A stretch of DNA of 64,000 bases from RHKX01 sp963745755. Lineage in GTDB: Bacteria; Actinomycetota; Thermoleophilia; Solirubrobacterales; 70-9. The stretch's first letter is position 1; each line of letters starts with the position of its first letter. The stretch spans positions 2,046,001 through 2,110,000 of the forward strand of contig CAVUYP010000001.1 in assembly GCA_963745755.1 (NCBI GenBank), given 5' to 3'. Under the pieces are notes generated by a model. That model was not told the DNA's origin. It saw only the letters and a program-made list of their open reading frames with translations, and did not search any database. Made by a program: the position numbers and the translations under genes. Positions 53,456-62,060 of the stretch are shown here, in pieces.

Positions 53456-54642
53456 ATGCCGAGCCGCGCCGCGCCTCCATCGCCCGCAGATCGCGGCGAC
53501 GCTGCGCGAGCGCGGCGAGGTGACGCCGCTGGAGCTCTTCTTCGACCTCGTCTTCGTGCTCGCGATCACCCAGTGCACGGCGCTGATGGCGGCCGAGCCG
53601 ACCTGGCAGGGGATCGCCAAGGGCCTGCTCGTGCTCGGCGTCCTCTGGTGGGCGTGGGTCGGCTACGCCTGGCTGACCAGCGCCGTCGATCCCGAGGAGG
53701 GGGCGGTGCGGATCGTGATCTTCGCGGCGATGGCGGCGCTGCTCGTCATCTCGCTCTGCGTGCCGCGAGGCGTTCTCCGACCTCGGCCTCGTCTTCGCCG
53801 GCGCCTACGCGGTCGTCCGCGCCGCCCAGATCGCCCTGTTCCGGCTCGCCAGCCGCGACGACGCCGACCTGCGCACGTCGATCAACGGCCTCGCCGTCAG
53901 CACCGCGGTCGGCGTCGGCCTGCTGCTCGTCGCCTCGCAGCTCGACGGGATCGAGCAGGGCGGCCTCTGGCTGCTCGCGCTCCTGCTCGACATGGCCGGC
54001 CCCTACTTCTTCGGGGCGGACGGCTGGAGGCTCGTCCCCGAGCACTTCGCCGAGCGCCACGGGCTGATCATGATCATCGCCCTCGGCGAGTCGATCGTCG
54101 CGATCGGCGTCGGCGCCGACGAGACGCTGACCTTCGGGATCTCGGTCGCGGCGGTGCTCGGCATCGCCCTCGCCTGCGCGCTCTGGTGGGCCTACTTCGA
54201 CGTCGTCGCGCTCGTCGCCGCCCGCCGGCTCAGCCGCGCGACGCCCGGTCGCGAGCAGAACGAGATCGCCCGCGACTCCTACTCCTACCTGCACTTTCCG
54301 ATGGTCGCCGGCATCGTCCTGCTCGCGCTCGGCCTGAAGAAGACGATCGGCCACGTCGACGAGCCGCTCGAGATCGAGACGGCGACGGCGATGCTCGGCG
54401 GCCTCGCCCTCTACCTGCTCGCCCACGTCGCCTTCCGCTGGCGCAACGTCCACCGCTTCAGCACCCAGCGGCTGATCACGGCGCTGCTCGCCCTGGCGCT
54501 GATCCCGCTCGCGGTCGAGATCGCCGCCGTGGCGACGCTGGCGATCGCGACGGCGCTGATGGTGGCGATGATCGTCTACGAGTTCTGGCGCTTCCACGAC
54601 CTCCGCGACCGGCTCCGCCACGACGTCACCGCGCCGGCCTGA
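53456..54642 (+). CDS. Low temperature requirement A (LtrA) family protein, frameshifted
   Basis: About 390 residues with roughly ten helices. The LtrA signature is VTPLELFFDLVFVLAITQCT near the start; ALGESIVAIG and YLHFPMVAGIVLLALGLKK follow. LtrA was named from a cold-sensitive Listeria mutant, and its activity is unknown. Two frame changes: one in the first 40 bp and one near 53772, where dropping one base gives VPEAFSDLGLVFAGAYAVV. The ATG at 53456 is 8 bp after the likely stop of the preceding gene. Convergent with recD2. Confidence 0.72.
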
Positions 54643-54669
54643 CCGGCACCGCGCGGCCGACGTACGCCG

Positions 54670-56832
54670 TCAGTCGGCCAGCATCCGCTCGCGCAGCCGC
54701 GAGTGGCGGTCGCTGGCGTCGGTGTTGCGCAGCGCCCGGGCGATCGCCCGATCGTCGCCGGCGAGCACGCAGAGCTTCTGGGCGCGGGTGATCGCCGTGT
54801 AGAGGAGGTTGCGGGAGAGCAGCTGCGGGGCGTGGCTGGAGTGCAGGCAGACGATCACCGCCGGCACCTCGATTCCCTGTGCCTTGTGGACCGAGGTGCA
54901 GAAGGCGCCGCGCAGCGATCGCGCCTCGCGGTAGGGGAGGGCGACGAAGTCGCCGACGTCGGTCTCGAGCCGCAGCTCGGAGCGGACGTCGTCGGCGGAG
55001 TCGATCACGAAGATCGTCCCGTTGGCGATCTGCAGCTCGGGGATGCCACGGGTCGTGATCACCTTCTCGCCGATCCGGAAGCGGCCCTCCAGGACCCGTT
55101 CGGCGGACCCGCAGACGACGTCGCGCATCTGCGAGTGCAGGGCGTCGATGCCGAGTGGCCCGCGGTACATCGGCGAGAGGATCTGCACCTGCCGGGCCGG
55201 GTCGAAGCCGAACTCGGCGGGGATCCGCTCGGTCGCCATCGTGATCACGTCGGCGGCCAGCGCCGCCGCGGTCGAGCGGCTGTGGCGGAAGAAGTCGCGA
55301 ATCTCGGTCACCTCCTCGTCGCCGCGGGGTTCGCGGCGCGGCGGCTCGCCGACCCGGATCGAGTGGGCGGCGCCGACGATCATCGACCGCCGCGCCTGCC
55401 GGAAGACGTGCTCGAGCCGGACCGTCGGCGCGATCGCCGCCTCGATCAGCTCACAGAACGGCTTGCCGGGCCCGACCGGGGGGAGCTGGTCGACGTCGCC
55501 GATCAGGACCAGGTGCGTCTTCGCGGCGATCGCCGCGACCAGGTGCCGGCAGATCTCCAGCGACAGCATCGACGCCTCGTCGACGATCACCAGGTCGGCC
55601 TCGATCGGCGCGTCCTCGTCGCGGCCGGGGATCTCGCCGGGGATCCACTCCAGCGCCCTGTGGATCGTCGACGCCGGCGCCCCCTCCGTGGCCTCGGTCA
55701 GCCGCCGCGCCGCCCTACCGGTCGGCGCCAAGAGGCGGATCTTCAGGTTCCGCGACTCCGCCATCAGCACCAGCGCGTGGGTCAGGTGGGTCTTGCCGGT
55801 GCCGGGGCCGCCGGTGATCACGCTCAGCCGCCTGCTCAGCGCGTTCGTCACCGCCTCGCGCTGCTGCTCGGTCAGCCCCTCGGTCTCGCCGTCGAGCGGC
55901 GGCTTGCTCCAGGCCGGCTCGGAGCGCGCCATCCCGGCCAGCGTCGCCGCCAGCCAACGCTCCGCTCGCCAGGTCCACTCGCGGTAGATCAGCCCGTCCT
56001 CGATGATCAGCTGCTCGTCGCCTTCGAGGTGGGGGAGCGACGGCTCGGTGCCGAGCAGCTCGCGGACGGTCGCGACCAGCTCCGGCTTCGGCAGGTGGGT
56101 GTGGCCGCGGTTCTCGGCCTCGCGGAGCGCGTGGATCGCCGCCGCCCGGGTCCGCGAGCGGCCGCCGGGCTCGACGCCGTTGTCGACCGCGAGCCGGTCG
56201 GCGCTGTGGAAGCCGATGCCGGCGATCCGGGTCAGCGAATAGGGGTCCTCGATGACCATCTCGGCCGCCGCCGAGCCGTGCAGGGCGACGACCTCGGCGA
56301 CGTAGCGGGACAGCCCGTAGGGGGCGAGCAGGGTGTAGAGGCGCCGCTCCATGCGCCGGTCGACCCACTCGTCGGCAGCCCGGTTGGCGGTCTCCGGCCC
56401 GACCCCCTTCAGCGCCGCGAAGACGGCGTAGGGGTCGCCGTCGATCACGTCGAAGACGTCGTCGCCGTGATCGGCGACGAGCTTCTCAGCCCGCGTGCGG
56501 CCGATCCCCGGCAGCGAGCGCAGGTAGCGCCGCGCCCCCTCGGCCCCGGTCGGGTCGAGCGGCTGCGCCTCGGCGACGGTGATCTGCAGGCCGTGGCGCG
56601 GGTGGTGCTCGACGGTGCCGCGGACCAGCGCCCGCTCCTCCTCGTCGAGGTGGCCGAGCGGGCCGACGACCGGCATCGCGGTGCCGTCGGCGAGCGTCGC
56701 CTCGGCGACCGCAAACGTTCCGTCCTCGGAGACGAAGCGGAAGAACTGAATCGTCACCTCGTCCTCGAACGGATCGCCCGACGCCGGCCCGGCGTCGAGC
56801 AGCGCGTCCTGTTCGCCGGTCGTTGCCACCAC
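54670..56832 (-). CDS. recD2: RecD2-type ATP-dependent DNA helicase
   Basis: About 720 residues, intact. It is a superfamily 1B 5'-3' helicase not associated with RecBC. The N-terminal OB-like and HhH region (YLRSLPGIGRTRAEKLV, FAALKGVGPETANRAAD) is the RecD2/YrrC hallmark. Helicase motifs are SVITGGPGTGKTHLTHAL (Walker A), VIVDEASMLSL, LIGDVDQLPPVGPG (III), LEHVFRQA (IV), and CTSVHKAQGIEVPAVIV, then LYTAITRAQKLCVL (V/VI). It acts in DNA repair. Start GTG at 56832 or 56829; the longer in-frame extension upstream is not conserved-looking. Confidence 0.93.
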   Translation of the reverse strand: MVATTGEQDALLDAGPASGDPFEDEVTIQFFRFVSEDGTFAVAEATLADGTAMPVVGPLGHLDEEERALVRGTVEHHPRHGLQITVAEAQPLDPTGAEGARRYLRSLPGIGRTRAEKLVADHGDDVFDVIDGDPYAVFAALKGVGPETANRAADEWVDRRMERRLYTLLAPYGLSRYVAEVVALHGSAAAEMVIEDPYSLTRIAGIGFHSADRLAVDNGVEPGGRSRTRAAAIHALREAENRGHTHLPKPELVATVRELLGTEPSLPHLEGDEQLIIEDGLIYREWTWRAERWLAATLAGMARSEPAWSKPPLDGETEGLTEQQREAVTNALSRRLSVITGGPGTGKTHLTHALVLMAESRNLKIRLLAPTGRAARRLTEATEGAPASTIHRALEWIPGEIPGRDEDAPIEADLVIVDEASMLSLEICRHLVAAIAAKTHLVLIGDVDQLPPVGPGKPFCELIEAAIAPTVRLEHVFRQARRSMIVGAAHSIRVGEPPRREPRGDEEVTEIRDFFRHSRSTAAALAADVITMATERIPAEFGFDPARQVQILSPMYRGPLGIDALHSQMRDVVCGSAERVLEGRFRIGEKVITTRGIPELQIANGTIFVIDSADDVRSELRLETDVGDFVALPYREARSLRGAFCTSVHKAQGIEVPAVIVCLHSSHAPQLLSRNLLYTAITRAQKLCVLAGDDRAIARALRNTDASDRHSRLRERMLAD

Positions 56833-56925
56833 CCGAAGGTAAGCCGTCGGGCGGCGCGGCCGCCCCGTGACCCGGCCAGGCGGGGTACTGCACCGGCTCC
56901 CGGCCGCATCGAATAGATTCGCGCC

Positions 56926-57330
56926 ATGGGACCGAGCCGGACCGCCCTGCGCGCCCGGAGGACCGCGATAGCGGCGGTCGCGGCGCTGCTCGCCTTCGCG
57001 GCCGTCGCCGGCGCGGTGACCCGCCGTGACGACCCGCCGCAGACGACGATCACGAAGGCGCCGAAGGACCGGATCAAGGTCCGCGGCTCGCGGACGGCGA
57101 CGGCGACCTGGGAGTTCACCGCCGACCAGCCGGCGACGTTCACCTGCAAGTTCACCGGCCGCGGCATCGTCCGGCCCTGCACCTCGCCGATCACCTTCGC
57201 GGGCCTGACCAAGGGGCGCTACACGTTCACCGTCTACGCGATCAACGTCGTCAAGAGCCGCGACGCGACCCGCGCCCGCGACGTCGTCCGGGTGGTCAAG
57301 AGGAAGCGCAAGCCGAAGGGACACCGCTAG
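56926..57330 (+). CDS. Secreted Ig-like/fibronectin-like domain protein
   Basis: 134 residues. A signal peptide (IAAVAALLAFAAVAGA) precedes a single beta-sandwich: DDPPQTTITKAPKDRI, WEFTADQPATFTCKFTGRG, PCTSPITFAGLTKGRYTFTV. This matches the repeated extracellular module (PxTTIT...F.C.LDG...PCTSP) found in large surface proteins of soil actinobacteria, here as one copy. Two cysteines are placed for a disulphide. The tail is strongly basic (KRKRKPKGHR). Its function is unknown. Confidence 0.75.
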   Translation: MGPSRTALRARRTAIAAVAALLAFAAVAGAVTRRDDPPQTTITKAPKDRIKVRGSRTATATWEFTADQPATFTCKFTGRGIVRPCTSPITFAGLTKGRYTFTVYAINVVKSRDATRARDVVRVVKRKRKPKGHR

Positions 57331-57338
57331 CCGCGAAC

Positions 57339-57373
57339 TTGCAGAAATCGGCCGTGACGAGGGATTTCTGCAA
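57339..57373. repeat. Dispersed palindrome family A, copy 2
   Basis: Perfect 11-bp arms TTGCAGAAATC and GATTTCTGCAA with a 13-nt loop, 8 bp after the stop of the Ig-like gene. It shares the arms of copy 1 at 916-950. No T-run. Confidence 0.7.
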
Positions 57374-57404
57374 CCTCGGTCGGTCGGCAGCTAGGCTCGC
57401 GTCG

Positions 57405-57935
57405 ATGAGCGCCCCTCCTGCCGACGCCGATCTGCGCGCCCGCCGCGAGGCGGTCGTCGCCGAGCACATGGACTCCGAGAACCGCCACGAGTTCGTCGCC
57501 ACCCTCGACACCTTCGGCCACCCCCGCTACGAGATCGTCCCGACCGGCGACGTCTACGACGGCGCCGAGGAGGTGATGCGCTACTTCGAGGAGTCGCGGG
57601 CCGCCTTCCCCGACCAGCGCAACACGCTGATCGAGCTCCACCACGCCGACGACTCGATCATCGTCGAGTTCGACCTCGAGGGCACCCACCGCGGCAACTT
57701 CCGCGGCCTGCCGCCGACCGGCCGGCCCTTCAAGTGCCGGACGCTCTCGATCTTCGTCTTCGAGCCCGGCACCGACCGGATCGTCTGCGAGCGCGTCTAC
57801 TTCGACAGCGCGACGATCCTCCGCCAGCTCGGCATCGCCCACGACCCGCTGAAGCTGAGCGGCCGCGTCGCCACCGTCCTCAACCACCCACTGACGGTCG
57901 GCCGCGCCGTCGTCCGCCAGGTCACCGGCCGCTGA
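57405..57935 (+). CDS. SnoaL-like/ester cyclase family protein
   Basis: 176 residues. The NTF2-like fold is indicated by EFVATLDTFGHPRYEIVPTG, EEVMRYFEESRAAFPDQRN, IIVEFDLEGTHRGNFRGLPP and TGRPFKCRTLSIFVFE. SnoaL-like proteins include polyketide cyclases but most have unassigned substrates. No polyketide genes are nearby. The ATG was chosen over a TTG inside the palindrome. It is followed by ridA. Confidence 0.78.
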   Translation: MSAPPADADLRARREAVVAEHMDSENRHEFVATLDTFGHPRYEIVPTGDVYDGAEEVMRYFEESRAAFPDQRNTLIELHHADDSIIVEFDLEGTHRGNFRGLPPTGRPFKCRTLSIFVFEPGTDRIVCERVYFDSATILRQLGIAHDPLKLSGRVATVLNHPLTVGRAVVRQVTGR

Positions 57936-57968
57936 CCGACCGTCCTGACCGACGAGAGAGGGATCGAG

Positions 57969-58355
57969 ATGGCAGAGCGCACCACCGTCACCGCCGCCGG
58001 CGCCCCCGAGGCGGCCGGGCCCTACTCGCACGCGGTCGCCCACGGCGGCGTCCTCCACTGCTCCGGGCAGGTGCCGATCGACCCCGGCACCGGCAAGCTC
58101 GTCGAGTCCGGGCCGGGCGATCAGACCCGCCGCTGCCTGGCCAACCTGAGCGTCGTCTGCGCCGCGGCCGGCACCAGCCTCGACCGGGCGCTGATGGTGA
58201 CCGTCTTCACGACCGACCTGAGCGCCGGAGCGGAGATCAACGCCGCCTACGTCGAGACCTTCGACTCCGACCCGCCGGCCCGGGCGATGGTCGAGGTCGC
58301 CGGGCTGCCGCTCGGCGCCGCCGTCGAGATCGCCGCGGTCGTCGCGCTCGACTGA
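57969..58355 (+). CDS. ridA: RidA family protein (enamine/imine deaminase)
   Basis: 128 residues. Typical RidA blocks are GPYSHAVAHGGVLHCSGQVP, NLSVVCAAAGTSLDRALMV and ARAMVEVAGLPLGAAVEIAA, which includes the catalytic Arg. RidA proteins trim reactive enamines made by PLP enzymes. The family is broad and the exact subgroup is not fixed. It lies 33 bp after the SnoaL-like gene, probably co-transcribed. Confidence 0.88.
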   Translation: MAERTTVTAAGAPEAAGPYSHAVAHGGVLHCSGQVPIDPGTGKLVESGPGDQTRRCLANLSVVCAAAGTSLDRALMVTVFTTDLSAGAEINAAYVETFDSDPPARAMVEVAGLPLGAAVEIAAVVALD

Positions 58356-58421
58356 GCGCCGCGACCCGAGCTCACCGCCGTCCGCGATGGCTGATCAGCG
58401 GGTTGGCATGTAGCCGCGGAC

Positions 58422-58712
58422 TCACTGCGGCCGGAACGTGCCCGCGAAGCCCTCCTCCTCGGCGATCAGCATCGTCGTCACCGCCAGGAACTCGGTCAGC
58501 GGCTCCAGCTCGGCGTCGCTGTGGTGCTCGGCGATCACCGCCAGCGTCGCCCGCAGTCGCTCGGCGCTGCGCGAGATCACCTCGAGCCCGTCGAGGTCGG
58601 GATCGACCAGCTCCGCCTCGATCACCTGCTGGACCGCGCCGGCGACGTTCAGCAGCGCCGTGATCAGCCGATCGAGCTCGGCCCCGTCCAGCGGTTCGAC
58701 GACGATCGCCAT
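58422..58712 (-). CDS. Hypothetical helical protein
   Basis: 96 residues, acidic and largely alpha-helical (DRLITALLNVAGAVQQVIEA, RSAERLRATLAVIAEHH). No family recognised, no signal or membrane segment. The ATG is 63 bp from the next leftward gene. Codon use matches its neighbours, which favours a real gene. Confidence 0.55.
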   Translation of the reverse strand: MAIVVEPLDGAELDRLITALLNVAGAVQQVIEAELVDPDLDGLEVISRSAERLRATLAVIAEHHSDAELEPLTEFLAVTTMLIAEEEGFAGTFRPQ

Positions 58713-58775
58713 GCCCGGTCAAGCCCGCGGCGGCGCCCGCCGCCCCCGAGCGGGGCCGGGGCCGAGACGACCGGC

Positions 58776-58949
58776 TCAGGTGTTGGAGAGGCCGATCGCG
58801 ATCAGCGGGAACGTCGCCATCACCGATAGGAACAGGCCGATGATCGCTCCGCTCCCGGCGCTGCCGCCGCGCGAGCGGGCGCCGACGATCATGCCGAGCA
58901 GAACGCCGAGGACGACCGCGCCGATCGGAATCCAGAAGATCTGATCCAT
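58776..58949 (-). CDS. Small two-helix membrane protein
   Basis: 57 residues. Helix 1 is FWIPIGAVVLGVLLGMIVGA and helix 2 is GAIIGLFLSVMATFPLIAIG, joined by a short RSRGGSAGS loop. The glycine-rich helices resemble GlsB/YeaQ-type small membrane proteins, but the match is loose. Function unknown. Confidence 0.6.
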   Translation of the reverse strand: MDQIFWIPIGAVVLGVLLGMIVGARSRGGSAGSGAIIGLFLSVMATFPLIAIGLSNT

Positions 58950-59017
58950 GGCCGGAAACCTACTAGCGGGGCGGACGTCGTGCACCGGAACCGCCCGCCC
59001 TCGGCTACGCTCGGGAC

Positions 59018-59524
59018 GTGATGCGGGGGATCGCAGCCTTCTCGATCGCGGCGGAGGTGACAGCACTGCTCTGGCTCTCGGCCGGGCCGGCGACGGCCGC
59101 GAAGCCGGCGACGAAGGCCGAGGTCGTCTCGGTGACCGACGGCGACACGATCAACGTCAGCCTCCACGGCAGGACCGAGCCGGTCCGCTTCATCGGCATC
59201 GACACCCCCGAGGTCTATCCCGTCAAGGACTGCGGCGGCGACGAGGCGAGCGCCTCGATGAACCAGATGCTCGACTCCGGCGACACGGTCCGGCTCGTCC
59301 GCGACCGCAGCCAGGGCAACCGCGACGTCTACGACCGCCTGCTCCGCTACGTCAAGCTCAATGGCAAGGACCTCGGCCGCAAGCAGGTCAGCCGCGGGTG
59401 GGCCGAGGTCTTCGTCTACGACCGGCCCTTCGATCGCCTCGGCAGCTACCGCAAGAGGCAGAAGCGGGCCCGCCGCCACGACCGCGGCGTCTGGGGCCAG
59501 TGCCCCGGCAACTTCCCGGACTGA
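59018..59524 (+). CDS. Secreted staphylococcal nuclease-like protein (SNase)
   Basis: 168 residues with a signal peptide (residues 3-27, VTALLWLSAGPATA) and one OB-fold nuclease domain: VVSVTDGDTINVSLHGR, VRFIGIDTPEVYPVKDCGG, RDVYDRLLRYV and RGWAEVFVYDRPFDRL. The catalytic Arg-Glu-Arg triad and calcium-binding Asp residues are in place (for example DGDT and RFIGIDTPE). It probably degrades extracellular nucleic acids. The GTG at 59018 or the ATG three bases later can start it. Its stop abuts the HicB-like remnant. Confidence 0.88.
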   Translation: MMRGIAAFSIAAEVTALLWLSAGPATAAKPATKAEVVSVTDGDTINVSLHGRTEPVRFIGIDTPEVYPVKDCGGDEASASMNQMLDSGDTVRLVRDRSQGNRDVYDRLLRYVKLNGKDLGRKQVSRGWAEVFVYDRPFDRLGSYRKRQKRARRHDRGVWGQCPGNFPD

Positions 59525-59719
59525 TCAGATCGAGATCGTCCCTGCCGCGGAGACCGGGGTGGGGGGCAGGGCGCCGGGGTCGCTCTCTTCGAGGTACGCA
59601 GCAACTGCTTCGGCGATCAATTCCTCGACCTCGGCTCGACTGGCGCCGATCGCGACGACCCCCGGCAGGTCAGGCAGGTAAGCGCCCCAACCCTCGGCGC
59701 GTTTAGGCCACCCGCCTAC
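59525..59719 (-). pseudogene. HicB-like antitoxin remnant
   Basis: The leftward frame reads GWGAYLPDLPGVVAIGASRA, then EVEELIAEAVAAYLEESD, closely following HicB/UPF0150 antitoxins (AYxPDLPGxxAxGxxxEEAxxxIxEAIxxYLE). No in-frame ATG, GTG or TTG exists before the conserved part, and a TGA closes the frame about 20 codons upstream, inside the recQ 5' end. No HicA toxin is adjacent. It is either decayed or has a one-base error near the N-terminus. Confidence 0.6.
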
Positions 59720-59725
59720 AGTTGT

Positions 59726-61844
59726 ATGTCCATGCCCGCAGCTTCACCAGTCATCCAGACCCCCGCCGTCGACCTCCTGCGCCGCCTCACCGGCAACCGC
59801 CGCGCCAAGTTCCGCGACGGCCAGCTCGAGGCGATCGAGCAGATCGTCGAGCGCCGCGGCCGGGTCCTCTGCGTGCAGCGGACCGGCTGGGGGAAGAGCG
59901 CCGTCTACTTCGTCGCCACCGCGATGCTGCGCGAGCAGGGGGCCGGTCCGACGATCCTCGTCTCGCCGCTGATCGCGCTGATGCGCAACCAGCTCGAGGC
60001 CGCCGAGACCCTCGGCATCCACGCCGCCACGGTCAACTCCTCCAACCGCGAGGACTGGCAGGAGACCTTCGACAAGATCGACGACGGCGAGGTCGACCTG
60101 CTGCTGCTCAGCCCCGAGCGGCTCGCCAACCCGCACTTCCGCCGCAACGTCCTCCCCGAGCTGATCCGCACCTCCGGCCTGCTCGTCATCGACGAGGCCC
60201 ACTGCATCTCCGACTGGGGCCACGACTTCCGCCCCGACTACCGGCGGATCGCCGGCCTCGTCAAGCGCCTGCCCGAGTCCGCCGCCGTCCTCTGCACGAC
60301 CGCGACCGCCAACGACCGGGTGATCGCCGACGTCACCGAGCAGCTCGGCGCCGGCGACCACGCCGAGTCCGGCGAGGACCGCGACCTGATCACGATCCGC
60401 GGCACCCTCGACCGGCCGTCGCTGCGGCTCGAGGTCTGCGACATGCCCAGTCAGGCCGAGCGGATGGCCTGGCTCGCCACCTACATCCCGCAGATGCAGG
60501 GCAGCGGCATCGTCTACTGCCTGACCGTCCGCGACACCAACAACGTCACCAACTGGCTCGACCAGAACGGGATCAAGGCCGAGGCCTACTCCGGCAAGGT
60601 CGAATCCGACGACCGGATCCGGATCGAGGGGATGCTGCTCCGCAACGAGATCAAGTGCGTCGTCGCGACCAGCGCCCTCGGCATGGGCTACGACAAGCCC
60701 GACCTCGGCTTCGTCGTCCACTTCCAGGGCCCCGGCTCGCCGATCGCCTACTACCAGCAGGTCGGCCGCGCCGGCCGCGGGCTGAAGGAGGCCGACGCCG
60801 TCCTCCTCCGCGGCACCGAGGACCGCGACGTCCAGGACTTCTTCATCAAGAGCGCCTTCCCGCCGGCCGAGCAGGTCGCCAAGGTCATGGGCGCTCTTCG
60901 ACGCCGCCGACGGCCCGCTCTCGGTCGGCGCGCTGATGAACGAGATCAACCTCGGCAAGGGCCGGATGGAGCTGATGCTCAAGCAGCTCGAGGTCGAGGG
61001 CGCCCTCAACAAGGTCCGCGGCGGCTGGGAGCGCAGCCGCCGCGAGTGGATCTACGACGAGGAGCGGATCACCGCCGTCACCGCCGCCCGCCGCGCCGAG
61101 CAGAAGGCGATGGAGGCCTACGGCAACGACGGCCGCTGCCTGATGGAGAGCCTCCGGATCGAGCTCGACGACCCCGGCGCCGAGCCCTGCGGACGCTGCA
61201 GCGTCTGCACCGAGCCGAAGTTCGCCGGCGAGCTCGACCGCAAGCTCTCCCTCCAGGCCATCGACATGCTCCGCGCCCGCCCGATCGAGATCGAGCCCCG
61301 CAAGTCCACCCCGACCGCCGTCGGCGGCTTCAAGAAGATCCTCCGCCCCGAGCTGATCGAGCCCGGCCGCGCCCTCTCCCTCCTCAACGACGCCGCCTGG
61401 GGCCGCCTCGTCGTCCAGGGCAAGTTCAAGGACGAGCACTTCTCCGACGAGCTCGTCGAGGCCGCCGCCGCCCTGATCAAGAACTGGGGACCGACGCCGG
61501 CCCCCGAGTGGGTCACCGCCGTGCCGTCGCTGCGGCACCCCGAGCTCGTCCCCGACTTCGCCGAGCGCCTCGCCAAGGCGATCGACCTGCCCTACGCCCA
61601 GGTCGTCCAGGTCGCCAAGAAGGTCAAGGAGCAGAACAAGCTCGAGAACTCCCGCCAGCAGTATCTGAACGTGCAGGGGGCGTTCGGGGTCGACCGCGAG
61701 GCGTGCCTACCCGGCCCGGTGCTGCTGATCGACGACACCGTCGACTCGAAGTGGACGCTGACCGAGGTCGGCCGTCAGCTACGGAAGAGCGGGGCAGTGG
61801 CCGTGGTGCCGTTTGCGTTGGCGAGTACGGCGATCGGGGGCTGA
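59726..61844 (+). CDS. recQ: RecQ helicase with C-terminal phosphoribosyltransferase-like domain, one frameshift
   Basis: About 705 residues. Helicase motifs are VQRTGWGKSAVYFVA (Walker A), VIDEAHCISDWGHDFRPDY (DEAH box plus the aromatic-rich RecQ loop), TTATAND and QQVGRAGRGL. A zinc/RQC-like region has CGRCSVC. One extra base near 60893 shifts the frame. The C-terminal 130 residues end in VLLIDDTVDSKWTLTEVGR, a PRPP-binding loop of type I phosphoribosyltransferases (ComF-like), then VAVVPFALAST. The fusion suggests a link between DNA unwinding and nucleotide chemistry or binding; this is an inference. Confidence 0.87.
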
Positions 61845-61857
61845 CTGCTTGGGCCCT

Positions 61858-61907
61858 CCGGGCTCATAACCCGGAGGTCACGGGTTCAAATCCCGCCAGG
61901 GATTCGA
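61858..61907 (+). tRNA. Truncated tRNA-Met(CAT) 3' fragment
   Basis: A perfect anticodon arm CCGGG-CTCATAA-CCCGG, an AGGTC variable loop and a T-arm around GGGTTCAAATCCC are present. The acceptor and D-arm halves that should precede them are missing: the 5' side is the recQ end. The 3' acceptor strand (CAGGGAT) finds no partner. This is the classic remnant left when an integrating element uses a tRNA 3' end as attachment site. Confidence 0.6.
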
Positions 61908-62060
61908 ATCACCTACGACGGACGAGTCGAACGGACTGCGTGTCGCAGGGCCCGCTCTCATGCGTTTCTCACCTTCGTTTGGGTCAATGCCTGAATCAAC
62001 GAAGGGCAGTCGGAAGTGCTGTTGCCCGGAGCGGCGGTCGTGTCCCGGCGGAAGTGGAGT

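Noticed and set aside
59619..59636. CCGAGGTCGAGGAA in the HicB-like sequence, matching the family-B arm
   Set aside because: No second arm or 17-nt loop follows; it encodes conserved HicB residues (AEVEEL), so the match is coincidental.
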